IMG/VR virus record: IMGVR_UViG_3300043409_001550
Span: 1-35,861 of that record
Source: a virus
Reading direction: 5' to 3' (one strand)
DNA length: 35,861 nucleotides
The translations under genes were made by a program, and so were the position numbers. The notes beneath the pieces are model-generated. The model was given only the letters and a program-made list of their open reading frames with translations, searched no databases and was not told where the DNA came from. Positions 6,723 through 15,661 of the stretch are shown one piece after another (within the stretch, counting starts at the first letter, position 1; every line of letters begins with the position of its first letter).

Positions 6723-7394
6723 CTAGCATTCAAAAACCACTCGAAAGCCTTTGAAATCTCGATAAACCTGAGGGTCTATATTTTTTAATTTTTCTTTGTA
6801 TTCGATAAGCTCTTTAAAGCTGTCTTCGGCGTTTGAAACGCTGATCATATACAGAACAAACTCAACGCATGACATTTCTGTCTGGTCTCCAAGATCAAAT
6901 TTAAAGTCATACGGAGTTCCAATTTTTATTAAAGCTTTGTCGGCGGTAGGTTGCCAGTGACTATCACCAGAAGAAATAGGCTCTAATAAGCAAGCACGAT
7001 CGCAATTAAATATTTTATCAAATGGCGTAGACACTACACCCTTGCTGATAGCCTCGACTAACTCAAAGTCGGAAGGATCAAGAGGTGTGTCTGTTTCTTC
7101 GATATTAATTAATGCGTGAGAGTACTTTCCAAACTTTGGGCGTGGCCCTTTGAATCCAGACAGAACCCAAAGACGTAGAGTCAAAAGAAAGTGACCAAAA
7201 GAAATAAAGTAACTTGATAAATGAGCAGATCGCCACACCAGAATAATGTAACGACCGCTAGATAAAAGCTTCCAAATTTCGTCCTGCTGCTCTTTGGTTA
7301 AAGAATACTCTTTACCTGTAAAAAGCTTTCTTAGCTTAGTGAAATCCACTAAGCCGATAAGACGCAAAACCTTCTCTGCGATAAAAGACAACAC
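6723..7394 (-). CDS. Permuted papain-like (YiiX/NlpC-P60-type) protein
   Basis: About 223 residues. It has the circularly permuted NlpC/P60 pattern: an N-terminal-half histidine in KYSHALINIE, then GTPYDFKFD and a cysteine in EMSCVEFVLY. In this family the Cys and His form a protease, amidase or acyltransferase site. Hydrophobic stretches (about residues 40-85 of the longest frame) may bind membrane. The gene lies between the fibre genes and the small membrane proteins, so it could be a second cell-wall enzyme or a lipid- or peptide-modifying enzyme. I prefer the GTG at 7394, which has GGGGGT upstream; a TTG at 7415 is the alternative. Confidence 0.65.
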   Translation of the reverse strand: MLSFIAEKVLRLIGLVDFTKLRKLFTGKEYSLTKEQQDEIWKLLSSGRYIILVWRSAHLSSYFISFGHFLLTLRLWVLSGFKGPRPKFGKYSHALINIEETDTPLDPSDFELVEAISKGVVSTPFDKIFNCDRACLLEPISSGDSHWQPTADKALIKIGTPYDFKFDLGDQTEMSCVEFVLYMISVSNAEDSFKELIEYKEKLKNIDPQVYRDFKGFRVVFEC

Positions 7395-7420
7395 GTAGAC
7401 CCCCGACTGAAGCAAGAGGG

Positions 7421-7561
7421 CTATTGCCCTGCTTGCTCATCGCTTTCGATCTGTACTTGCACAGTCGAAACAACACCATCTTGGTCTACATAAGAAATTG
7501 CCAACCAAAGAAGTCCGTTTTCGTCTCTAAAATAACACTCACCCGTTTTAACTTTTTCCAT
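7421..7561 (-). CDS. 46-residue conserved-looking phage protein
   Basis: A short gene from ATG 7561 to TAG 7421 that begins one base after the stop of the 820-residue virion gene. Its ribosome-binding site AAAGGGA lies in the end of that gene, at ideal spacing. The product starts MEKVKTGECYFRDENG, continues with a beta-like stretch (LWLAISYVDQDG) and ends acidic. It has no membrane segment or signal. Close coupling suggests it is made with the large fibre-like protein and might assist or bind it, but that is inference. No family recognised. Confidence 0.6.
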   Translation of the reverse strand: MEKVKTGECYFRDENGLLWLAISYVDQDGVVSTVQVQIESDEQAGQ

Positions 7562-7562
7562 C

Positions 7563-10025
7563 TTAAAATCCCTTTACTTGAACAAAACCAGCAGTTACGC
7601 CAACGCCAGCAGTTGTTACGATTGCTCGTGCAAACTTAGCAGTTACGTTGCTGACGACTGCGTACACCGTAGAGCTTGCAACCGCTGTTAATGGCGAACC
7701 AACATTTACATAGTTCGTTCCATCCTCAGAAATCTGCATTTGTAAAGCTGGAGCTGTTGTTGTGATCGCGCCGACGTTAATCGTTAGCTGTAAGTTACGA
7801 CAACCCTCTACTAAAAGAGACGGTGTTGTTGAGCTTAGAGTAGTCAACACAACAGAGCGGTCGAAGAGCTGACGATAAGGTAAGGCGCTCGTAGTAGACA
7901 TTTGCGATCTATTTACAGCACGAGTGAAAGATGGCGAAGTACCGCCAACAGTCTGAACATAACGAACACGGTTACCCTGAAGAGGTAAGATTGGAGATCT
8001 GTACATACCAATTGCAGTAATGCGTGGGAAGTCATAGACCTTATACCAGTTAGTGCCCGAATCGTCAGATTCCTCAATAGAAAAATCAAGCGTTGGAGTC
8101 GTTCCTGTTACAGCAGTGACTGGAATATTAACTTGATAGTTAGGTCCAGCAGTCGGCGTAATAGCCGATGTTGTAGTCGTCGTTGTAATCGCAGCAGAAG
8201 CCACATCAGCAACAGTGCCAGGAATACCTAAGTTGGCCGCAGTGATTGCCGTAACAGTACTAACAGTACCAACAGTGACTGAGTTCGTGATTAATGCAGG
8301 CATAGCTTTAACAGCATCAGCTGCACCATTTTGTGTAGACAGCTCGGCAATTAAGCGTGTGTATTCGATTTCTGATACAAAGTGAACACGAACATCTGTG
8401 CGTCTAATAACAGAACCACCGCAGTTGATTGAACCAAAGTCAGCTCCAATGCTTTCAAGCTCAAGCGTAGTTGTATTTACTCTAAGCACTTTATATGAGC
8501 CATCGTAAAGCCCAATTGAGGTAGCATCACAACCATATAAGTGAACATTCTCACCTGGAAGTGGTGTTGCCCACGTAGTGTTACCAATTAATGTTAATAC
8601 ATTGTTAGTTCTTGAAATTGATTGAACAACTTGAGAAAAAACTCCTGGAGCTAAAACGCCACCATGATTTAACCAAACAGCACCACCAGCACTAGAAGCA
8701 GTTACAGCGCTACCAATTAAAATTGTAAATTGGGTTGGAGAAATGATTGAAGCAACTTGAGTTGCAGCAGCTAAGTTTGAAAAGTTAGTTTGATCGCGAA
8801 CGCCATAGATTTGAACCCATGATGAAGTAGTTAAATTATGAGCTACATCTGTCGTAACTGTCGCAGTTGTTGTTCCTGATTTAGAAATCGCAGTAATGCG
8901 AGCTACTGGTCTTGCTAAGTTGTTTAAGTTCTTAGCGCGAATACGAATTTTATATTCTTTTTCTTCATCTGGAATACCTTGAGACCAACGATAACTACCA
9001 GATGATGCCGCAGAAGTTGAATCTTGTGATCTTGAGATTACAAATGCCTCTTCTTGATTAAACGTAAACTCGTGTCTTGCTACTGCATTAAAAGCATCAG
9101 AATAAGGCGAAGTGCTTGACTGAGTTGCAGTAGAAGATGCAACGCCCTGACCTGTAAGCATACGAGTATTGTAACCGTTGCGACGTGTTGCCCATGTTGC
9201 GCCAGTAACAGTCGTAGATTCATTTATAAACCCAACAGCATTTTTAGCATAATCAAATGGATCAACCCATTCACAAAAACCGCCCGCTGTATATGTAGCA
9301 CTTGTTAACGATGTAATAACTGTGATTTGTGTTGGCGAAGTAACAGTAACGAGAACAGGACCAATATTTAACCTTGGGTCTGTATTACCCTTTAGAATAA
9401 TTCTGTCACCGCCCTTGTATGGATGAGGTGTTGCAAAGTTAATTGTGGCTATTGTTGCTGATACTACAACAGTTCCAGAAATAGCCATATCAGCAACTGC
9501 TGTAAGCGTTTCCACATTGCCATTAGCGTCTGTTCCGACAATAGTCATCTCAACTTCTTGTCCTTGTACGCGTTGAGACATCGAATGACCAATCATAAAA
9601 CGCATTGGATATTTAAAGCGTCTTATCGTTTCCATTTCGTATTGGAAACCTGGTGTAAAAGGACACATAGAGACTTGCATATAAGCAGATCCTGCAGCGT
9701 TACCTCTACGACCACGAAAACCAGTTCCTTGATTTTGAAATGACTCTGTCCAAATAGTTGTATCTGGACCAGCATCTTGTGCTAGAGATGAAAACCCGTC
9801 TCGAAATTTTTTATAAGCATTACCTACGCTAGTCGCGCCGTTCTCAGTCGCTTGCTGTGGAACACTAACGCCGTCACTGTTAACCAAAGATGGCGCACCC
9901 GAGCCCGCGATTACATTCCCATTACCGTCAGTTGAGTAAGTGACTACAGCAGGCCAATACTTGCCGCTTGTATCCTTTACGACTGCCTTATGATCACCCT
10001 CTAAAACAACTCTTTCTTCTGCCAT
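7563..10025 (-). CDS. Large virion protein, candidate tail tip or receptor-binding protein with internal repeats
   Basis: 820 residues, no signal peptide, beta-rich and high in Thr, Ser and Ala. Residues 80-180 form a unique domain (TGFRGRRGNAAGSAYMQVSM). Three related small beta domains follow near 185-250, 374-455 and 465-540; each has a 'HPYKGGDRI' or 'HNLTTSSWVQIYG' type opening and a 'SPTQFTI' type close. Residues 625-705 and 735-820 are two copies of another beta-sandwich (TPTLDFSIEESDDSG and APALQMQISEDGTN). Such repeats are typical of tail-tip and fibre proteins. AAGGTGG precedes the ATG, and a terminator lies just upstream, so it may have separate expression. A role in host recognition is inferred. 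Confidence 0.7.
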   Translation of the reverse strand: MAEERVVLEGDHKAVVKDTSGKYWPAVVTYSTDGNGNVIAGSGAPSLVNSDGVSVPQQATENGATSVGNAYKKFRDGFSSLAQDAGPDTTIWTESFQNQGTGFRGRRGNAAGSAYMQVSMCPFTPGFQYEMETIRRFKYPMRFMIGHSMSQRVQGQEVEMTIVGTDANGNVETLTAVADMAISGTVVVSATIATINFATPHPYKGGDRIILKGNTDPRLNIGPVLVTVTSPTQITVITSLTSATYTAGGFCEWVDPFDYAKNAVGFINESTTVTGATWATRRNGYNTRMLTGQGVASSTATQSSTSPYSDAFNAVARHEFTFNQEEAFVISRSQDSTSAASSGSYRWSQGIPDEEKEYKIRIRAKNLNNLARPVARITAISKSGTTTATVTTDVAHNLTTSSWVQIYGVRDQTNFSNLAAATQVASIISPTQFTILIGSAVTASSAGGAVWLNHGGVLAPGVFSQVVQSISRTNNVLTLIGNTTWATPLPGENVHLYGCDATSIGLYDGSYKVLRVNTTTLELESIGADFGSINCGGSVIRRTDVRVHFVSEIEYTRLIAELSTQNGAADAVKAMPALITNSVTVGTVSTVTAITAANLGIPGTVADVASAAITTTTTTSAITPTAGPNYQVNIPVTAVTGTTPTLDFSIEESDDSGTNWYKVYDFPRITAIGMYRSPILPLQGNRVRYVQTVGGTSPSFTRAVNRSQMSTTSALPYRQLFDRSVVLTTLSSTTPSLLVEGCRNLQLTINVGAITTTAPALQMQISEDGTNYVNVGSPLTAVASSTVYAVVSNVTAKFARAIVTTAGVGVTAGFVQVKGF

Positions 10026-10070
10026 TGATCCACCTTTTCTTTAAAAACCAGGAGCTTATTATTATGAATA

Positions 10071-10110
10071 AATAAAAATGAGCGCGGAGTTTTTTATTCC
10101 ACGCTCATTT
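10071..10110 (-). terminator. Rho-independent terminator between fibre-region genes
   Basis: On the minus strand a stem of 9 bp (AAATGAGCG with CGCTCATTT) is extended by 3 bp beyond one mismatch. It is followed by TTTTTATTT. It lies 27 bases after the stop of the 170-residue gene and ahead of the 820-residue gene. It would end or reduce transcription from the late operon, so the downstream genes may need read-through or their own promoter; no clear promoter was found in the 50 bases that follow. Confidence 0.75.
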
Positions 10111-10136
10111 GGTTTTCGAAGATAGGTTGAAAAATG

Positions 10137-10649
10137 TTAGTTTTGACTAAAGAAATCGTCGATGCACGCGATCAGTTTAGCTTTGTCATCAGGCGTATAA
10201 AAAGGACCAGAGTAAGCGATAATTGATTGCTTCAATAAATCCAGAGAACCGCTCCAAGCCAAACGCTCGATAGCAAAAAGACCAGTGTCATTTAATAAAG
10301 CCTGAAGCTGTGACGCTGAATAGTTTTTCGAAGAATTAATTTCTGTAACCATAGCGATTACTTTTGCGCCAACCTCTTGTTTAGCAAGTCGGCGATCGAT
10401 TTTATTTTGCTCTTCAATTTCAGAGGTGATGTCAGTAAAAATAATTTCGTAATCAGCAGGGTGTTGAATTTGATGAGCTGGCTCTAGTTCAGCTCCTTGT
10501 TCGTCTACAACAGCAGGGATAGTTTCTGTCCACGCTTCTTTTCCGAAGAAACTTTTGTTGGCTTCAATCCAAATATCTGCCGCCTCTTGGTCGTCAAATC
10601 TGCCGCCGAATTTAACTTCGCCTTGTTTTTTTATATCAACCTTAATCAT
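10137..10649 (-). CDS. Tail fibre assembly-like protein
   Basis: 170 residues, acidic. The N-terminal part (GRFDDQEAADIWIEANKSF) and the segment YEIIFTDITSEIEEQNKIDR resemble small phage proteins found after fibre genes, often ending in a helical domain. Its ATG overlaps the fibre stop as TAATG, which suggests coupled translation with the exported fibre-like protein upstream. No signal peptide, so it would stay in the cytoplasm even though its neighbour has one. It could act as a chaperone for fibre folding, or be a minor structural protein. The call rests mainly on position. Confidence 0.55.
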   Translation of the reverse strand: MIKVDIKKQGEVKFGGRFDDQEAADIWIEANKSFFGKEAWTETIPAVVDEQGAELEPAHQIQHPADYEIIFTDITSEIEEQNKIDRRLAKQEVGAKVIAMVTEINSSKNYSASQLQALLNDTGLFAIERLAWSGSLDLLKQSIIAYSGPFYTPDDKAKLIACIDDFFSQN

Positions 10650-12754
10650 TAGTTCCCCACTTTGTTAATAGTGAATCTCACGTTATTCGCGGCAGTTGAT
10701 AGCGTTCTAGTAACGCCGCCAGCATTTTGAATAAGTCCAATTTCAATTCGTTCACCTGCTGCGCAGTTTACATTCCCAGTTACATTGTGTTGGAAGAAAC
10801 CTGAAGCACCTGTTGAAATACCGTCAAAGCGAGTGCCTTGTTGAATTTGTGAGCCTTGTTTGAATATAGCTATATATGTTCCAGCACCGCCAGGATTCGA
10901 AACAGACGGGGCAGCGTAACCAGCAGTCGCACTCACCGCGTATTTACCAGAAATCGGACAAACATATCTCCATCCTGTTCCCGAGGTTGTAACTGGACCA
11001 GACCCCGCACCTTGAACCGCAGCGTGAGAATCAGTTTCTCTTGTTCCAAAATCAAGGAACGTCATCACATTGTTCGCAACAGATTGTCCAGTAGTTGAGT
11101 TGTATTCAGCTGTTATAGATTCACTCGCTGCGATTTGCGAAGGTCCCTGAACTTTATTAATAGAAAGAGTGCCGTAAGTAGCTGTGTCCGTAGAGCTTCC
11201 GGTCATAGAAACGCTGTTCACTAGTGTGATAAACCTAAGAGAAATTTGATCACCAGCTTTTAGATTTTCTAAAATAGTTGAGCCCGTAATAATACCATTC
11301 TCTACAGCACCGTAAGACTTGTTACGACCGATAACTTCTTTTAGTGTGCCATTAACATATACTAAATATTCGGCAATTCCATTGGTATTATAAGTTAGAG
11401 TGATTGATGATGATACTTGATAGTCACCTGGAACCTGAACAACGTATCCTGTTTTTCCAGCGTTTAATCCACCATGAGTATCTCTAGAAACCGACTGCCA
11501 AACAATATCAGACGCAGGTGCAGTTGCAGCAGTAGCTCTTGCTTTTAGCGCCACAACTCGCGTATCAGCCGAGTCAGACATAGTAACTGTTGAACCCCAG
11601 CCTTGAATGGGGATAATCAATCTAACATTTGCAGTAACAGCACCTGAAAATGGGATACCGCTAGAACTCCAAAAGTTTACACCTGCTTGATTGCCTGAAG
11701 CTGTTAATGAACAGTTAAATTTAATTTGTGTTGTGCTGTAAACTACAGCCGCACACGAATAAAAACTTGTTCCAGTTTGAATATAAGCATGACCAACTAC
11801 CGATCTAATATCAGTTGATACGGCAGAGACTCCGGCGTCAACGGGCTTCAAAGTAGTGTTTATTGAAAAACTACCTAAAGCAGAAATATCAAATAAATAA
11901 AGACCGCTTCCAGCTGTACCGCCCGTTGTTTGCTGAAAATCCCAATCAATCAACATATTTTGACCGTTGCGAGCATATTTTAAGTTATTAATCGCTATAG
12001 TTCCAAATGTCGGATTTGTGGTTACAGCTTTAATTAAAGTTCCCGCAGCCGTATTTGTTGACGTGGTCCAATCGGTAATCGCTGGACCTATTGATTTACG
12101 TTGTAAAGAAACTTTAAAAGAATCAATTTTTAAAACAAACGCCGATGTAGTTGTCGTAGCAGAGTGCAAGATTAAGCGATAGTTTGTGCTCGTTGTATTT
12201 GTCTGAAATGTTGCAGCGATAGAATACTGAATACCCTGTACACCACCATCTAACTTATAACCCGCTGGCTGAATAATCTGAGCCGCATCAACGTCGTAAA
12301 TGTAAGCTACAACATCAGAATCGGTCGAGCTTGTGCCCCCAGAGTAAGTTCCAGATAAAATTTCGTAAGAAGCAGAAATAGTAAGAACTTTACCACGAGC
12401 CTCGCGCTCTACAGTAAATGGAATTGCGACGCCCTCACCTTGTGTATTTGAAGCAGGGTGAGTAAATAGGCCTGAAGCCTTACCAGCGATAGGCGAGCTT
12501 GTTGAGCTTGTTATTGTCGTCGTAGGTGAGCCACCAGTTCCATCAACAGGAGCTGCTGCCGCTGCATCTTTGTAGGCTTTCCATCCAGCAGTAGTGCTTT
12601 CAAAACCACCGTTGTTGACATAGTTTTTCTCAATAGATTGCTCAAGTACTGGCGTTATTTGCGCATGTACATTGATGCTAATCAACATCACTGCTGCGAT
12701 GTAAACGAACACCGCAATGAGACCCATTTTTTTAAGATTGATTTTTTTCATCAT
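10649..12754 (-). CDS. Fibre-like protein with Sec signal peptide, carbohydrate-binding and C1q-like domains
   Basis: 701 residues. The N-terminus is a full Sec signal: basic MMKKINLKK, a 16-residue hydrophobic core, and VHA as cleavage site after Ala31. Residues 40-215 resemble a carbohydrate-binding module (YVNNGGFESTTAGW). A middle beta domain follows, then two C1q/TNF-like jelly rolls (about 405-535 and 545-700); the second is clear from VMTFLDFGT, CPISGKYAVS and CAAGERIEIGL. Virion fibres normally stay in the cytoplasm, so the export signal is odd. It shares an ATGA overlap with the upstream fibre gene and TAATG with the downstream one. It may be secreted or surface-anchored rather than part of the virion. 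Confidence 0.8.
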   Translation of the reverse strand: MMKKINLKKMGLIAVFVYIAAVMLISINVHAQITPVLEQSIEKNYVNNGGFESTTAGWKAYKDAAAAAPVDGTGGSPTTTITSSTSSPIAGKASGLFTHPASNTQGEGVAIPFTVEREARGKVLTISASYEILSGTYSGGTSSTDSDVVAYIYDVDAAQIIQPAGYKLDGGVQGIQYSIAATFQTNTTSTNYRLILHSATTTTSAFVLKIDSFKVSLQRKSIGPAITDWTTSTNTAAGTLIKAVTTNPTFGTIAINNLKYARNGQNMLIDWDFQQTTGGTAGSGLYLFDISALGSFSINTTLKPVDAGVSAVSTDIRSVVGHAYIQTGTSFYSCAAVVYSTTQIKFNCSLTASGNQAGVNFWSSSGIPFSGAVTANVRLIIPIQGWGSTVTMSDSADTRVVALKARATAATAPASDIVWQSVSRDTHGGLNAGKTGYVVQVPGDYQVSSSITLTYNTNGIAEYLVYVNGTLKEVIGRNKSYGAVENGIITGSTILENLKAGDQISLRFITLVNSVSMTGSSTDTATYGTLSINKVQGPSQIAASESITAEYNSTTGQSVANNVMTFLDFGTRETDSHAAVQGAGSGPVTTSGTGWRYVCPISGKYAVSATAGYAAPSVSNPGGAGTYIAIFKQGSQIQQGTRFDGISTGASGFFQHNVTGNVNCAAGERIEIGLIQNAGGVTRTLSTAANNVRFTINKVGN

Positions 12755-13884
12755 GATTGTGTCACCTCTGTTAAGCTAGGAATAAAAACTACATCTGCAC
12801 TGTCTTCAGTTCCCGATGGAGTTACTCGAGTGAGTTGAATTTTTAGCAAGTCCGACGCACTAACCGACACGCTGTTAATTTTTCCTGCTGTATCAGTTAA
12901 GTCGTATGTCGCTTCAACGTAAGCTTTTGCTACGGTGTTAACGATGTCTGAATTTGTAGACGTGCGTTGATTTGTTGTTGAATCAATAGCATCTACACCT
13001 TTGCGGATTAATGTTGTTGTCGTTTGAAATTTATAATTGTTAGTGCTTGATGGGCTATAGTGGCCAAGTCTTAATCCAATTGGAGTGCCTGGTGAGTAAG
13101 ATACTGGGACTTTAAAAAATAGAACAATAGACTGCGAAGCGCCCTGTGAAAACTTAAATATTTTTTCGTCAAGAGTGTCATAGTCCTCAATTGGCCCAAC
13201 GCCACTAACAGGACGCCAGTTCGCGCCACCGCCACCGCCGCCACCTGCACCAACAACTGACCAGATTGCGCCGTCATGAGAAAACTGAAGCTTTCCAGAA
13301 GTGCGAGACCCGCGGAGCTTCGAACCGTTACCAAAAACGTATGGTGACACACTTAAAGCCGTGTCCTCTAAAATGCTAATATCGCCAGAGCCTAGAGTTA
13401 CCTGGCTTGGTCCTACAGTAATTAAGCCAAGAGATAAACGCCCTGAAGTTAACGCTGGTGCCACTGGACTTACCGAAGCAGTGCCTTGATTAACAACCAC
13501 AGTTCCATTTTGAAGAAACTCAAATGTGCGCGTGTTACCGTCTGTTAACTGAACCGTTGTTCCATTGTCTGCACTATAAACCAACTCAATTCGATCATAT
13601 CTAGAAACCCCACCCGCTCCGTTTGCAAGCGTAACGTTTTGGTTATCAAAAGCAACTAGCTCCCCGTTTGGGAAATAGGCTAAACCCTTAGCAACTTGAA
13701 TTTGCATTCCACCGACAAGGCTGATTTGACCACCATAGATAACGCCCGACCCTCTAGTGCCTAAAAGGTCCTCTTTCATGTAATTTAAGAGATAGGTTTG
13801 CCAAGTTCCAAAGTGCTCACTTGATTTCCAGAGTAACTTTTGAAGAACTGAAAAGTTGATTTTTGCTAATTGATTTATTGCCAT
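12751..13884 (-). CDS. Tail fibre/collar-type protein
   Basis: 377 residues. The N-terminal 190 residues look like the baseplate-attachment part of a fibre: helical start (INQLAKINFSVLQKLLWKSS), then beta-rich stretches with YDRIELVYS and SGDISILED. A run of seven glycines near residue 220 (GAGGGGGGGANW) makes a flexible hinge. A C-terminal beta domain of about 150 residues follows. It directly follows the gp48-like baseplate gene, where Mu-type phages place the tail fibre. GGGGTAG precedes the ATG. The C-terminal domain was not recognised; it may bind the receptor or anchor the next protein. Confidence 0.72.
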   Translation of the reverse strand: MAINQLAKINFSVLQKLLWKSSEHFGTWQTYLLNYMKEDLLGTRGSGVIYGGQISLVGGMQIQVAKGLAYFPNGELVAFDNQNVTLANGAGGVSRYDRIELVYSADNGTTVQLTDGNTRTFEFLQNGTVVVNQGTASVSPVAPALTSGRLSLGLITVGPSQVTLGSGDISILEDTALSVSPYVFGNGSKLRGSRTSGKLQFSHDGAIWSVVGAGGGGGGGANWRPVSGVGPIEDYDTLDEKIFKFSQGASQSIVLFFKVPVSYSPGTPIGLRLGHYSPSSTNNYKFQTTTTLIRKGVDAIDSTTNQRTSTNSDIVNTVAKAYVEATYDLTDTAGKINSVSVSASDLLKIQLTRVTPSGTEDSADVVFIPSLTEVTQS

Positions 13885-13887
13885 TTA

Positions 13888-14517
13888 CTACCCCAAATTC
13901 GTGTTAACATCTAAACTGTTTGCATCCAGCACCCAAAGGTCAGGCTGGGCGAAAATAAAATGCTTCGAGCCGCCCTTTTCTATCTTTGTCAATTCGCTAT
14001 CGAGTAAATCAAGAAGTTCGGAACTGACCGCCGTGTCGAAAATTACTAAGTACGTTGAAGCATCAGCTGCAGACGTTGACCCGATAAATATTGTGTCTAC
14101 ATCAAGAGCTGACTGATCTAAAACCCATCCGTCTTGTGCTAAACTTCTAAACACAATCGGCGTCTTACCAGTGATTGACTGCGCAAGATAAACAACGCTT
14201 GCGACGTTCATTTTTAACGAGTTGTTAAACTTAATTAAAAGCTGATCAACACGATCAGAAAGCAACTGCCCGGCTTTAATATATCCAAAATATTCCGCTT
14301 CCCACGCGTCGATTGACGTTTCATCAACCAGATGAGGGAATGAGTTTGTAGAAACAGAGTCGACAGCTAGCTTAAGCTTTATAAGTTGTTTTGCAAAAAT
14401 ACGATTGAAAATAGAGTTTAACGGCGAACTTTTATCGGTCGTTACAGAAAAGTCTTTGTTAAAAACAGGGTGATCTGTTCGGGTAAGCGTTTCGTAGTAT
14501 TTTTGTTCTATTGTCAT
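13888..14517 (-). CDS. Mu gp48-like baseplate/tail protein
   Basis: 209 residues. It lies exactly where Mu places gp48 (P2 gpI type), just after the gp47-like wedge protein and before the fibre. Visible traits fit: helical N-terminus, DETSIDAWEAEYFG, a middle helix (SLKMNVASVVYLAQSITGK) and a C-terminus of two similar short units (DGWVLDQSALDVDT and DLWVLDANSLDVNT). In this family the protein links the wedge to the fibre. The repeated tryptophan units are a small oddity. One base separates it from the upstream gene. Confidence 0.7.
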   Translation of the reverse strand: MTIEQKYYETLTRTDHPVFNKDFSVTTDKSSPLNSIFNRIFAKQLIKLKLAVDSVSTNSFPHLVDETSIDAWEAEYFGYIKAGQLLSDRVDQLLIKFNNSLKMNVASVVYLAQSITGKTPIVFRSLAQDGWVLDQSALDVDTIFIGSTSAADASTYLVIFDTAVSSELLDLLDSELTKIEKGGSKHFIFAQPDLWVLDANSLDVNTNLG

Positions 14518-14518
14518 A

Positions 14519-15661
14519 CTACACCGCTGTAATTGTTATTGTTCCCGGACTTAAGATTGCATCATCAGGAACGGTATAAGCCGCGACTAGGCCATCAAAA
14601 TTTGCAACAGTTCTTTCTTTTAAAAGATCAGCCATAAAAGTGTCGATAGATCGCTCTAAATCAGTTGGTGAAATAGTCTGCTGGCTCTGTGCCGAATAGA
14701 TGAAAATCTTGATAATTTTTAAAAGCTGCTGCTCTGCCGAAGACCGATTTGCTGGCGAATCGTTATAAAGCTTGTATGTCATCGTGACGTTAAAGCTTTG
14801 CTCTGTAGGACCTAACACAAGGACATCATCAGTAACAGGGTTTAAGCCTTCGATATAAGTTTGAACCGCAGCTATTAAATCATTACTTGGAAGTCTAGTT
14901 ACAGCTTCGTCGTTATTAACAGCCGCCGCGATGTCTGTCGTTCCTGATGTAATGACAACATCAACAGTCGAAGGTCCACGCGGTTGCTTGATAGCTTTAG
15001 CCGTTACAACTTCTGCATTTGATTCACGCGCCCAAGCCTCATAAGCAGCCAAGTTGCCGCCTGAGTTTTCATCTCGATCATGAATCTGAATACGCACAAG
15101 CATTTCGTCTGCAGTCTCAAGGTCACGACCATCGAGCAGTTGAGTTGTATTAACACAGTCTTGATCTGCGCCTGAGATTGTAGAAATTAAAGTAAAAGGT
15201 TGATTTAACTGGTCTAGGTTTTTATCGGCACCAGTTTCGGCACTCTCAACGGTGACCTCTACATAGCCAGATACCACAGACCCAATCGTGGCGCTTGCTT
15301 GCGTAACGTAGATTGCACCATCTAACAGACGTTTAATTTGAGAACCAGCCGGAACAACCGTTCCATTTGTTCCCGTGATTTTAATTTTTCCATTAGAGCT
15401 TTGTGGTTGCTTCTGATCTGCTAACTGACGAGCCGCAAGGTCTCTTCTTAAGCTTTCTTCGTCAGAGCTTGCTGGGAAAATGTTGTCATACACTTGCTGA
15501 AGCTTTGCATAGAAAGTAGAAAGAGCACCAGCAAAAGGGTAGAACTTAGCAACTCGTTCGTCTGTAACATCGTTTTTATCTAAGGTTGTGCCAGTGATTG
15601 CTTGAAAGTCATCACACATCTCTTGAACGATGTCCGATGTTTGTTTGAAATAATTAGCCAT
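14519..15661 (-). CDS. Baseplate wedge protein (Mu gp47 / P2 gpJ type)
   Basis: 380 residues. Baseplate J-like proteins join the wedge around the central hub. The match is seen in the N-terminal helices, SSDEESLRRDLAARQLADQK, the beta segment NGTVVPAGSQIKRLLDGAIY, ETADEMLVRIQIH, and the middle sequence AAYEAWARES followed by VVTAKAIKQPRGPSTVDVVI. The length suits the Mu-type form. It overlaps the gp25-like gene by 8 bases and has AGAGGAC before its ATG. The order gp46, gp47, gp48 is kept as in Mu. Confidence 0.9.
   Translation of the reverse strand: MANYFKQTSDIVQEMCDDFQAITGTTLDKNDVTDERVAKFYPFAGALSTFYAKLQQVYDNIFPASSDEESLRRDLAARQLADQKQPQSSNGKIKITGTNGTVVPAGSQIKRLLDGAIYVTQASATIGSVVSGYVEVTVESAETGADKNLDQLNQPFTLISTISGADQDCVNTTQLLDGRDLETADEMLVRIQIHDRDENSGGNLAAYEAWARESNAEVVTAKAIKQPRGPSTVDVVITSGTTDIAAAVNNDEAVTRLPSNDLIAAVQTYIEGLNPVTDDVLVLGPTEQSFNVTMTYKLYNDSPANRSSAEQQLLKIIKIFIYSAQSQQTISPTDLERSIDTFMADLLKERTVANFDGLVAAYTVPDDAILSPGTITITAV

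Noticed and set aside
7424-7639. Rightward open frame of 71 codons
   Set aside because: It lies antisense to a well-supported 46-residue gene and the end of the large fibre-like gene, has no ribosome-binding site, and its product looks random.
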